From Dictyophora rubrovolvata (Eukaryota; Basidiomycota; Agaricomycetes; Phallales; Phallaceae), in contig CP114118.1 in the NCBI GenBank assembly GCA_029959195.1, forward strand, positions 2,630,001 through 2,694,000: a DNA stretch of 64,000 nt, read 5' to 3'. Made by a program: the position numbers and the translations under genes. Below are positions 12,878 through 24,218 of this stretch, piece by piece. How positions within the stretch are numbered: position 1 is the stretch's first letter; the number at the start of each line of letters is the position of its first letter. The notes beneath the pieces were generated by a model. That model saw only the letters and a list, made by a program, of their open reading frames with translations, did no database searches and had not been told where the DNA came from.

Positions 12878-15212
12878 TTACACTTGATATCTAAATCCAC
12901 TCCATTTATCACCTTTCTTTCTTCGAGCATCTTCCACAGTCTCGAAAACACCATTCCTCTTGTTTCTTGCTTCCTTTTCGGGGTTAAGCTTCTGCTCCTC
13001 TGATAGAATCAACTCATCTCGTTCGCCCCGCTCTCGTTTTTTATTCTCCTTGTGGAGGATTATCATGAGAAGGAGAGTCGATATGAAGCCCAGTGACATA
13101 TATCCCAGTTGGACGGCATGTCCGATGGTATAACGTGGAGCGTCCTTTGCAAGATACTAAGCGAAGAATGTATCAATTCGGCATTAGATGAAAGAAATCC
13201 CCGAAGAGAATTGTAAAAATTACCACATTAGAACTGACGACCCCTTGAAGGTTTCCACTAATTCAAGAAATTATAATCATTCCATAATCAAGACATTCGA
13301 AACTCACAGCCCGATTGCCATAGCCATTGTCACCCCACGTTTATAACTTCCTTCTGTGTTGGTCCCGAACCATGTCCTAGCAAAACTCGTGAAGGGGGAA
13401 AACTGCATTCCTCATGATGTATTAACTCACGTCGAGTTTGCAATAGCAGGATAAATTCCCGATGTCGCCAGATATATTGCAATATATGACAGGGTGGCGT
13501 TATGGGATGTGATGAGAATGATGTATCCTATTATCCCTAATGCAAAACAACCGAGGTTGAAGAACCCACGGCGACCTAGTTTATCGGCGTAATAGCCCAC
13601 AAGACAAGTTTGAATTGCTGCGAATACGTAAATCGGGACGCTTAGGAGGTTGGCTGGAGTTGCTTCGAAGCCTGGTTCGTTGTTGTTATTTTTCAAACTA
13701 GAATTGATGTGTATTGTACTAACCTAACTAAAACATACGTCAACCAGGGGTTGATATTTCTACTTTTTTTTCGTGGAAACTTACCTCGTTGATTATGGTT
13801 GGGGTGAATAGCGAAACCGCATAGAGAGGTCCATCGCTGCAGGTAAACGTTGATATTTTTTAAAACAATTCAAGAGCACTTACTATCCTGCGGCGACCAA
13901 CACTTCGAACAAATAAATCAATTTCTGCGCCATAGCAAGGAGCAAAACATTTATCGCACTGAATAGCCACGTCTTATAATCCCGGAAAGCCACTAAAACA
14001 TGCTTCACCGTGAACGGTTCACCCTCAGCACTGAATTGACCGTCGTCTCTCATCTTCTTGACGATATGCCTGCGCTCAGCCTCTGTAATGAATACCGTGG
14101 TATCAGGAAAATCAACGACCATCCAAAATGATACAACTCCGGCGACAACAGTGGCTAACCCTTCCAGAATGAATATCCATGCCTACCGACGAAGCTGATT
14201 TAGAGTGATGACGAGAAGATATAATCAGATTAGTTACCCAGCCTGGTTTACCACCGACTCCTTTCATATTGGATATAGCCGCTGCGAGTAAACCACCGAA
14301 TGCTCCCGAGACAGTAGCCATGGAAGAAAATATTGCAGTTCGAAATCCAAATTCGGAGCGTTTATACCAGCTAGTAATGTTGGTTCGATGTTCCTTATAC
14401 TATGCAACAACTAAAACAACATACATACCAACTGAAGAAATATGCGACTCCCGGAAAAAGTCCGGCTTCAAACATACCAAGGAGAAATCGCACCGCTTGT
14501 TTTGTCAGAATAGATCCTTCGAGGAAAGTGAAAGGGAAGTAAATACCCAGGATGCCACTGTAATTTCGAACTAATCCCTGGGCAGTCTGTACTCCGAGTC
14601 AGCATACAGTATCACTGCAGAGTCGGGATGTTTACCATAATAATTCCCCATATGATCATGGATATGGGTATCCATATAGAAGGACGAAGTTTCTTGAGAA
14701 AGATGTTACTTGGGACCTACCACAAAAGATCAAACGTCTGTAACAATGTTTCGGGAAACTCATTACTTCGAAGGCCCAGTAACCTTGTTCAAGCATTTAG
14801 ACCAACATAAATACAGCGAAAGACTATGAACTCAACTAATGAAGAAAATCGTCAATGCGGTCAAGTACTGACGATCCGTGATATGAATGTCTCCTTCCAG
14901 ACCATACAACTAATAAGGTTACAGTTCAATTGAACTTTCCATGCGGAATAGATGTGGAGCACTGACCTTAGCATTCCCAATAGAAGTCCGGTCGAGGAAG
15001 CTCAGAAAGTACAGAAAACTGAGCCATGGGATAAATCGAAGGTCCATTTTTCGAAGAAGAGCTTTGGGGTCTACTTCCAACTGAATGCTCTGAGTCTCGC
15101 CGTCGGTATTAGAACCATCCTCAATACCCTTTTCCACGACTTGGATATCCGTTGTCTCCTTCGTATGTTTCATGACTTGGTCCATATCCATATCGTCTTT
15201 GGGCATTGTCAT
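12878..15212 (-). CDS. MFS transporter, anion:cation symporter type (Tna1/Dal5-like)
   Basis: Thirteen exons on the minus strand (15212-14967, 14909-14837, 14783-14767, 14716-14636, 14586-14547, 14495-14429, 14370-14238, 14182-13884, 13836-13785, 13723-13431, 13376-13308, 13257-13224, 13156-12878) join in frame to 560 residues. Family marks are FLDRTSIGNAK after TM1, YLTALTIFFISYWAFEVPSN, RFLLGMFEAGLFPG, SCWYKRSEFGFRTA, GWAWIFILEG, YDGPLY and LVGYYADKLGRRG. The acidic N-tail precedes 12 membrane segments. Relatives carry nicotinate, allantoate, pantothenate or vitamins with protons; the substrate cannot be told. Two stretches are odd: a longer TM7 region (about 13945-13890) and an Asn-rich insert before the TM8 loop (about 13720-13680). 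They may be unspliced introns or real insertions. It converges on SELO with a 107-bp gap. Confidence 0.88.
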
Positions 15213-15997
15213 GGGAAAAATGGGAGCTGAGGTAAAGATAAGATCCACCTAAGGCTACTACTAATAACGTAATGATCCACATTATTAGCATCCGGTATAT
15301 ATATGTTCCACGAGAAGAAGCACCGGCCTGAGAACAGTCATATATTAGATAAAGTGAGAGAACGGAGACTAGATATACAGTGAGTGCCTGCGAATTAGAA
15401 GCGACCAGTCAAGTAGACGCAGAAACTTGCCTTTTCTGGTTGTCAGTGGCGTGTGCCCATGCTTCTCTTGGTAATTGGGAATATCCAAATGAAGAAAGTC
15501 GTATATTTCGGTTACTGGTTTGTTTAATTTGCTTTCCTTCTCTTTTCTCAGTTCTCGAAACCGGCCCAGTCATCGTCATCGTCACCATACATATGTAACA
15601 GCGCTCGAACTTGAAGTTAGAAATAAAAGCTTTGTTTGAAGTCGACGAACAACATATATATGCAGCGCCGGTGATCGATGGTATTGCGTGTCGGCTGTTT
15701 TAAATGATATCTATTATGGGGCGAAACCCAAATTATTAAAGTTGGGCCACTGTGAGTTGTGTCAATGGTTTTGAACGCATTAATGTGAATTAATTGACGG
15801 ACAGCGCGCAAAGCTTACGTTGGGTCAGAATGGCTCACTGGTCTTCTGTTGGCACTGATGCCTGGCGGAGTTTCACAATACTACGTGTCAAGCTAACTCT
15901 AGTTTCTCCGTTACATCCATGTGAATATAAATTCTACGTGTAAGTGATGTGATTATGCACTTCGAGTTTGCACCCCATTTTTTTCTTACTATAGACA
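15213..15997. other. Divergent intergenic region
   Basis: This 785-bp gap separates the starts of the MFS transporter (minus) and the EF-hand gene (plus), so it should hold both promoters. I see no third gene, RNA or repeat. An AT-rich TATATATATG near 15295 could belong to the transporter promoter. Confidence 0.5.
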
Positions 15998-18900
15998 ATG
16001 AAGAGAGCCCTTCATTTGTTTAGTCCAAATTATCGCCAGCGACAGCCTGACTCGGAGAAGGTCCAAGTTGGCGATAACAATCTGACCTCGTCCACTGGAA
16101 ATCAAACGAAAGGATCAGCGAAAACTCGGGATGTACCTCGAATCACGATAATAGGTCCAGATGATAGCCAGAATAACCAAAAGAATCAAGCACTCGCACC
16201 AGGCTCCCCGAGAATAACATACTTACCGTCCAGTCCGAGTGCCGCGCTGAATCCAGATGATGACCGTGCCTCGACATCTTCAGCGGAAGGCGCCTTGGAA
16301 AAATTGCGCAACTTGTCTGTTTTCAGAAGCTCACCAAAATCACCACGCAGATTTCGTGAGGGTTAGTGTACTTGTTATTGCTGTTGCTCGTTCTCTGAAA
16401 GATTTGTGCATGTCGCGTGTAGAGATTCCAATTAGTCCCGAAGTTATCAAATCGGAATCAATCAGGAGTGTGGAAATGATTGTGGAAAAAAGTCTCGTGT
16501 CCAATCTGAAGAGTTTGAACATCGTCCAAGAAGGCGTAAATTACTTTCTTTCTGGAAATGATCAACTTATCGGCTTCCTTGACGATATCTCGAGAATTCA
16601 CCCAGCAGTGGCAGGTAAGTTAACATATTTCTATGGAGCTTATCTTTTTTATATCAATCGCTTTTCACTAGTGGTAGTTGTTGCTTTTAAGGCGCGTCTC
16701 AAATAAGGATAACTATATTTTCCCTAGACTCATGCTCCTCATTTCGATGGTCCTAGGTTGCGTGGAGGCTGGGGAAAACACATCAAGAAAACGATAAACG
16801 AATTGTTGCATTGTACGTCAGTATGACAAACATGGTGGCTGTACTCCGAAGGTGAGTGCATATCAATAATATGAAGACACATGTTGAACAAAAATGTACA
16901 GACTACGCGGCATTCCTAAGGAAAAGACGGAAACCAATGGCAACCAAGTCAAGGAGGTTGTGGATTTCACACTGACGGAGATATCTGAACGCGCAGCCAA
17001 GGATATCCAGCAATGTGCCAATATGTGTGATACATACTCGAAAAAGAAGACCATAGGTGCGCTATATTCTTTTCAAATTAGAATTTCCCTGACATTATAA
17101 TAAAAAAAGTGAAAGTGCTCAATGGCAGTTTCTGGCAGACGGAATTCTCAAAGTATCTGAAGATATTTGTAACCCACCGTCAAAACTTTGAGTTCGCCCT
17201 TACGATACATATTGCCGGTGGCGTTGAAAACAGTCTGGAGCTTCAGAAGAAACACGGGGAGGCGATCGCTCAGCTTGACGAGAAGCTGAATAACATATCG
17301 AGTCTGCTCATGAAGCTCGCAAGCCCCGCGGAGAAAGATGCTGCCCAATTGATCGATAGGAAGGGCGGTATCGAAAAAGTTGTCCAGACAATCAAGTCAA
17401 ATGATTCTCAAAGCGATGCTCTTTTGCGGGAGTTAAATAAGTACGAGCGAGGGAAGTTTTCTTCGCAGCAACCTGGACCAGGGGCTGGTAAACCACGGAA
17501 TCTGCAAGATGCTATGGAAGACTTGCGCAAAGAGATAGAAATGGATCAAAATCAAGCCATCAAAAAAAATCTTGAAAGCTTTCAGCGGAAATTCGATGTC
17601 CAACAGAAACAATTTCGCGAAGAAATTGAACAGGTCGTTCGAAAAGTGGGAGACAATATAATTCGATCCGTGGCAGCTGGCTCGTACAGCCGCATTCTTG
17701 ACGAGGTGGGTATGCCTTATTCGTGGACATGCCAAAACTCGTGTTTATTGACACAACTTGTACTTTTATCAGGACGTTCAAAAAGTTTGGAAAGAAATGG
17801 TATTAAGATTCTCGTTATCCCTGTCGCAGCAATTTAATCCAACTACTCACAGAAATGGGGAGGAAGTGTAAAAGCACGGTACTTTGTGATGGCTCTACAC
17901 GATTACGTCTGTGGGAAGTGGGGTTTGGATGAACCTGAATCACAACCTAAAGACGGCGGAATACCATTCAATAAACTACGAAATGTATTTCAACATTCCG
18001 CAAAAAAAGGACCCGAAAATGACGATGATGATAGCCCTGGTCTTGCCAACGACACAGAACCTGAGTGGGCGGTTAGGTACCTTAATTTCACCAATGCCCA
18101 AGCCCTTAGTGAAGCTTTCGATGAAGATGCTTCCGGCTTCATTACGATCAGAGAAGTAAATGAGTTTATTCTTTTAAAACCAGGTGGTTGGAGGTATGTT
18201 ATAATTTATGATTTTTCTTGGCTCTGCTGAACAATGCGAGCGACGTCTATCTAATAGTCTTCTTCATTGGATTGCATACTGGGTCATAGGTCCGTGCGCA
18301 ATTCTTGTTTACGAAAGAGGAAAATGCTAACTACATTATCCTGTATAGGATGGTATCAGTCACTAGGACACTATCGGAATGAATTACTGAACCTGATTGC
18401 AAAGCTTCTTCGGCACTTACCTTCCGTTCGCCAGGAAAACAGACGTGCTGCCGATGAATATTTTGAGAGAATGTTGACTTGTATTCTACCACTTGTTCAT
18501 TCTCTCAATGCAGTCGAAGAAGATGATATTTTGACGGCAAAATTTGAAGATTACAACAAGCAGGTGGAACGGCGATTAAAAGACATGTTAGAAAAAGTTC
18601 ACTACACGATAAATGGTAAAGATGGTGTTAAGATGGTTATTGAGAATGAACGAGTGGAGAAGGTGCGTACAATTGGTGGGCTGTCATACACATGTGCTTC
18701 AAGTTAATGCGAAAAATTGTCCTTTAGCGACTCTTTTATACCTCCTCATAGGAAGGCATCTAGACATCTTGAAGGTTGCAATGAAGAAAGTATTGCATCC
18801 TTCGGAACTAGAGGTGATTGAAAAAATATTAATCATCGTTTCTACACTTCAGTCCTCATTTATATCAGGACGCGAAACAGTCGATTGAGGCAATCACCGA

Positions 18901-20849
18901 AGTAGTCTCAGATCGAGTTAGGAAATTAGAAGGTAATTCTTTCCTTCATAGGCCGTATATTATACGAACTACTTCGTCAGTCATTTTTACACAACAGAAG
19001 CTGCGCGTAAATGAATATTTTCGAGGATTTGCAAACGGGATGGTAAGTAGATTCTGATGTCGGTCATACAATTCTCAACCTGTCTGGCACTTTAAATAGT
19101 TTGAATACACGAATGAACCCTCTAGGTTCTGGTCAGTTGAGACACTCCGCCGCATTGATCCTTATCGACCCTATTCCTATTTCTTTTTCTTGGATGACGA
19201 TGACACCGACCCAGCAGAATTGGATCCAAATGTTATTTGCAACTACGAACCCAGCGAGGTACCATTCTGGACTTTGGAAAAGGCCTTTAAGGAGGCTTAT
19301 TCGAGCAACGTTGAAAGCTCAGAGCCGAATCCAGAAGAGCCCGATAATAAGAACGCAGGTGATGGTGATGCAGCGGACGAAAAGAACCCTAGCGCTTCAG
19401 GCGTAGACGATAACCCGGAGTGGATCTCTAAGCTATCGGACCAAGAATGGAACGGCTTCTGCGACAGCGACAACTCAGATGTTAAAGTCCAGTTGTTATC
19501 ATTTACATTTGTCGTCAACAACGAGACTCCAGCTGAGGGTCATCGGGACGTAGAAGTAGAAGGTTCTATTTCAACGCAATCGCTACAGTACTCTTCCCGA
19601 GGGAAATGCAAGGCCATGCGATCTATCCAAAGAATTGTCCTTGAACCCGTCGCCGACGAGGGTTTTCAGCTTGCTGGCAATATTTCTTCTACAGATAGCG
19701 GGATTATGACAGGAAAAATAGCGATCCGAATTTCCCCCACAGAGACGATGACATGCGCCTTCTTTATGGAACAACGCTTGCATGACACGGATTTTTACGA
19801 CCAGTATCGACCACCATCTTCAGAATTCAATCGGTCAAAACCTAGGGCTTTGTGGAAATTCGCCTTCACTGCTGTCGTGGCTCAAGTTTCGGCTGGAAAT
19901 CCTTTCTGCCTTGCATTTTGGGACGAAAGAAAGAGAGTTAGGGGGCGATTCGTGGACCTTTCACTTGAACGAAAAGTGGGAGGGTCTCTTGGAGATGAGT
20001 CAGATACGTATTGGTCCAGAGCCTTAGTGACGAAGATAAAGAATATTATGAAGCTTTGGCAGACGATAAACTCTTGAGGCAGCCAAAGCATTGGTGCGTA
20101 GCAGATTATTTGCTCAGGGTCTAATTTTACCCTAATTAAATAATTTCATTAGCGGGTATAGTTGTGACCACTGCGATTGTATAATTTACGGGGCCCGAAC
20201 ACTCTGTATAACCTGTATAGAGAACAATGGTTTCAATACGGTGGATTTCTGTGACAGAACCGACTGCGTCACCGCTCAAAAAACTCCCCTGAGGAATTTA
20301 GCCATCCCACATTTGTCTTCCCACAACCTTCTCAAGGCCCGACGAATGGTCTTTCAAGCGACGCTGGGAAGAACCGTTAAAAATGCAAACAGAACTCAAG
20401 ATACAATCAAAAACCTACTTGCCGACTCTCGATCGGAATTAGCGAACAGTACCAGAAAGCAACTGAGCGCTTGTAGTACGGATTTGACTTGCACTTTCTG
20501 CGGAAACAAAGTTTCGCCGCCATTTTGGGCATGTATCGAATGCGGTAATGAATTCATTGTTACCTTCCCTGTTAGAAGGCAATTTTTAACGTTTTTACCG
20601 ATAGACACTACTTGCGTTTGTATGGAATGCGACAAAGCGGGTAAAGCGGCTGTTCCGAAGGAATATGATGGGGAACACAATTTTGACGAACACGTACTTC
20701 TCAAATGGTCACCAGGTTTCGCGGTCCCAACAATGGAAGAGAGGTTGGCTAGGATAGAAGCTAACTTAGCCAAGACAGCTGAGCTCGTTGCTGCCTTGAG
20801 CAAGAACGGACTGCAAGGCCTAGAAACGGTGACGTGGAATTCTATCTAG
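15998..20849 (+). CDS. Large EF-hand/zinc-finger protein with STAND-like N-terminus (copy A)
   Basis: About 17 short-intron exons. In order: a Ser/Pro-rich head (15998-16363); a helical region (NYFLSGNDQLIGFLDDISRIHP, about 16.5 kb) like the N-terminal module of fungal STAND proteins (FWQTEFSKYLKIF, EFALTIHIAGGVEN); a long coiled coil (17.24-17.70 kb); a conserved block KWGGSVKARYFVMALHDY; one EF-hand with calcium-loop residues DEDASGFITIREV (about 18.12 kb); a helical block with LLHWIAYWVIGWYQS; a beta-rich part (19.2-20.0 kb); and a C-terminal ZZ-like zinc region (CDHCD, CITC, FCDRTDC, CTFC, CIEC, CMEC) with a short coiled coil. The function is unknown. An alignment by eye with copy B suggests one base is missing near 20008, which would cut off the zinc region. 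Exon joins at 18.66-19.10 kb are unsure. One intron before GTTGCGTGG (16741) may start GC. Confidence 0.75.
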
Positions 20850-21281
20850 TTTTGTTTGAGAAAAGTTCACCATGTGTTTGTGTTGTACATATTTGAATTC
20901 TTGTGTAGCAATAAACCGCAACGCATTTTCATGATGTATAATGTCGCAACGCCGCACGAGAAGAGTCTCCGTTTTCAAACGTATAAGAGTGATTAGATCT
21001 GAGACTAGTTCGTGTATGTATTTTAAACCACTTTGCAACCGATGCTGATGGACTAACATCGGGGTGTTCAAAAAGAACTAGTATGATATTCCTGCGAGGT
21101 CATCTCTTAATGGAGCTATGACGACCGTGCGAGTAATGAATAGTTGCTGACAAAATGGGTATATATTGAATATATTTATGTACATAAGGTTAAACCTCAG
21201 CGTTAAAGTGCAAACATACGACGATCGAAGAAAAAAAATGAAAATAATAATTCACGCAAGAAGCTTTTTGTGAAAGAAAGT
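20850..21281. terminator. Shared 3' intergenic region of the tail-to-tail gene pair
   Basis: This 432-bp A/T-rich gap lies between the stop codons of copy A (plus) and copy B (minus). It must contain both polyadenylation regions. No further gene is seen. It is not itself palindromic, so the inverted pair does not look like a fresh inversion duplication. Confidence 0.45.
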
Positions 21282-24218
21282 TCAGATGGAATCCCATGTT
21301 AGAGCATCCTGGCCTTGCAGTCCGTTACCCATCGAGGTGGACAGGGCAGCAAGAAGCCGATCAACCTTTCGGCTCAAAGAGGCGTCCAACTCGGTCATTT
21401 TAGATTCCATCCTAGCTAGCCGCTCTTCTGCAGTTGGCACCACGACACCTGATAAAGAACTCGTTTGCCATTTGACAAGCACGTGTTCGTCAAAATTATG
21501 CTGCGTATTGTAGTCCACCGGAACAGCCGCTTTACCTGCTTCGTCGCATTTGAAGCAGACGCAGGTGATGCCTATTGGTGAATGGTGAACACTGAACATT
21601 GAGAAATGGCCTTAACGAGGTAGCGAAACGTACCATCACAGTCAATGCAGGCCCAAAATGGGAGCAACACCTTGTCCCGGCAAAAGGTACAAGTCAATTC
21701 ATCAATACCTTGCGGCTTTCTCATACTGCTCGATAGCTTAGAGGAGTCGTCGAGAAGCTTTTTGATCGTATCTTGAGTGATCTTCGCATCTCTAACGATT
21801 CGTCCCAATATTGTTTGAAAGACCACTCGTCGAGTTTTAAGGAGAGTATGTGAAAGCAGATGCGGTGTGGTTAGCACCCTGTCAGGTGTTCCTTGAGTGG
21901 CAACGCAGTCATGTCTGTCGCAGAAATCGACTGTGTTGTAGCCATTGTTTTCTACACAAGTCATGCAAAACGTTCGGGTGCCATAAATTGTACGACCGCA
22001 GTTATCACATGTATAGCCGCTAGCAAATTTATTCAATAATGGTGAAGGTAAAGGTGGGTATCAAAACACTGCGTGTTACTCACCCATGTCTTGTCATACA
22101 CGAGAGCTTATGCTGTACCAAGGCCTCATAGTATTCCTGGTCATCATGTCTAAGGTTCTCCTGAAGAGACCTATATACACCCCATTCTTCATCTTCTAAG
22201 GCCTTCCCTAGTTTTCGTTCAAGTAAAATGTCTACAAAGCGCCCCCTAGCTCTCTTTCTCTCGTCCCAAAATGTACGAGAAAAAGGTTTCCGTGCCGAAA
22301 CCTGGGCCATGACGGCAGTAGCGGCGAATTTCCATAAAGCCTTGGGTCTTGAATGACGGAACTCTGAAGGTGGCGGTCGGTATTGATTGAGAAAGGCCGC
22401 GTCATGCAAACGTTGTTCCAGAAGGAAGGTGCACCTTGCCATCTCTGTCGCAGAGATTTTGATCGACATCTCTCCTGTTATGATCCTTTGCTCGCTAGAA
22501 GACATACTTCCATGTAATCGAGATTCATCATCACCGGTTGGTTCGAGTTTAATTCCCCCGTCAGTTGGTACGACCGTGCATGTCTTAGATGTCGAGTACT
22601 CTTGCAATTGTGTTAAAACGGAACCTTCTAGCGTTACGTCCCAATGCTCATCCGTTTGAGCCTTATTGTCCACGTTAAATGTGAATGACAATAACTGTCC
22701 CCGGAAATCTGAATTATCACTATGGAAGAATCCGTTCCACTCTTGACGTGACAGCTTCGAGATCCACTCATGGGCAGCAGTATCGTTTACGCCCACAGCG
22801 ACGAGCTCTACAATGTTCAAGGCTGCGGCGTTTTCTGTATCCTCTTCGTTGGGCTTTGGATCTGAGTCCGACGCTTCTGCTTTGTCCGAGTACGCTTTTC
22901 TAACGGCATCTTCCAGAGTCCACAGTGGTACCTCGCTGGGGGTATGGTTGCAAACGCGTAGGTCCAGCTCTTTCAAATCGTCTCCTTCGTCGTCGGAAAC
23001 AGAGAAGTAAGAATGGGGTGGAGAAGGGTCGATGCGAAGGAGAACCTCTGTGGACCAGAACTTGGAAGGATCGTTCACGTATTCAAACTGAGGTGCCGGA
23101 TTGTGTGAAAATGGCTGGGGAACAGTTGATCCAGTTGATCAATGCAAAGCAGAGGTAGTTATGGGGCACTTACATTCTAGTCTCCAGACCCGATCCGAGA
23201 CTGCCTCAGTGATTACCCTAATCGATTCTCTTGCTTCCTACGTAGGTTCAGTTAGAGCTCAATAGGCAGTAACACGGTGTTTCCTTACTTACCTCTAGAT
23301 CGGGAGGATGCAACACCTTTTTCTCAGCGACTCTGAAAATGTCTAGGTGCCTTTTAAGTAGCAGGTATAGAAGAGGAAAGAGTTTCTAAGTTAGAAAGGC
23401 AACGTTCCCTATTTAGTTCGTGACATCTTTTATAATAGCGCACATACCTTCTCTATTTACCCAGTGCCAGTTACCAGCTTCACGCCGTCTTTACCATCGA
23501 TCGTGTAGCGAACTTCAACCAACGTATTTTCCAACCGCTGTTCCTCCTGTTTATCGTAATCCTCGAATTTGATACTCATGACCTCATCGTATTCAATTGT
23601 ATTAAGGCCGTAAACAAGTGGAAGAATACAGCTCAACATTGTTTCGGTATACTCATCGGCAGCGCTCCTGTTTTCGCGACGGACTGAAGGCAGAGGTTGA
23701 AGAAGTTTTGCAATCAAAGCTTGTATTTCGTCTCGGTAGCATCCTTGTGAGTGGTGCCATCCTATTCCAAGTACTGTAATAAGCATTTGCATTTCAGAGA
23801 CTTGACGAGCAAGACAAACCTATGACCCAGTATGCAATCCAATGAAGAAGACTAAACGAGTCGCTCTCAGCCCAATTAAGTGAGAAATTATGGGAGTGTA
23901 ATGACATACCTCCAACCATTTGGCTTTGAGCTTATAAACTCATTGACTTCCCTAATCGTAATAAAGCCAGAAGCGTCTTCGTCGAAAGCTTCGCTGAGGG
24001 CCTGAGCATTGGCGGGATTAAGGTAGCTAAGCGCCCAAGCGTCGGCATCTCGCTTTGCCGCCCGAGATTTGCCACCGTGACGCAGTTTGTTGAATGACAA
24101 ACCCTCCGATTTGAGCTGTGAGTCGTGGTCGTCCAAGCCCCATTTCTCAGTGAAGTAGTCGTGTAGAGCCATTACGAAGTGACGTGCTTTTACACTTCCT
24201 CCCCATTTCTGTAAAGTA
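21282..24218 (-). pseudogene. Truncated paralogue of the EF-hand/zinc-finger gene (copy B)
   Basis: Reading leftwards from 24210, it matches copy A exon by exon: KWGGSVKARHFVMALHDY, the EF-hand DEDASGFITIREVNEF, LLHWIAYWVIG, RENRSAADEY, the beta-rich block (EVPLWTLEDA, QEWNGFFHSDNSD), then the zinc region (CDNCG, CMTC, FCDRHDC, CTFC, CIDC, CFKC) and LTWDSI at the stop. Intron positions are conserved. Everything upstream of the KWGGS exon (the STAND-like region and coiled coil) is missing; sequence stops within the preceding intron at the Copia LTR. An in-frame stop sits at about 23457-23459 where copy A has coding sequence. It is most likely a pseudogene, unless a shorter product starts inside it. 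The zinc region here lacks the frameshift of copy A. Confidence 0.75.

Noticed and set aside
14784-14836. Apparent stop codon in the MFS transporter after TIFFI
   Set aside because: It falls in an intron; using the donor A|GTTGAG and the acceptor GAACAAG restores SYWAFEVPSN, so the gene is intact there.
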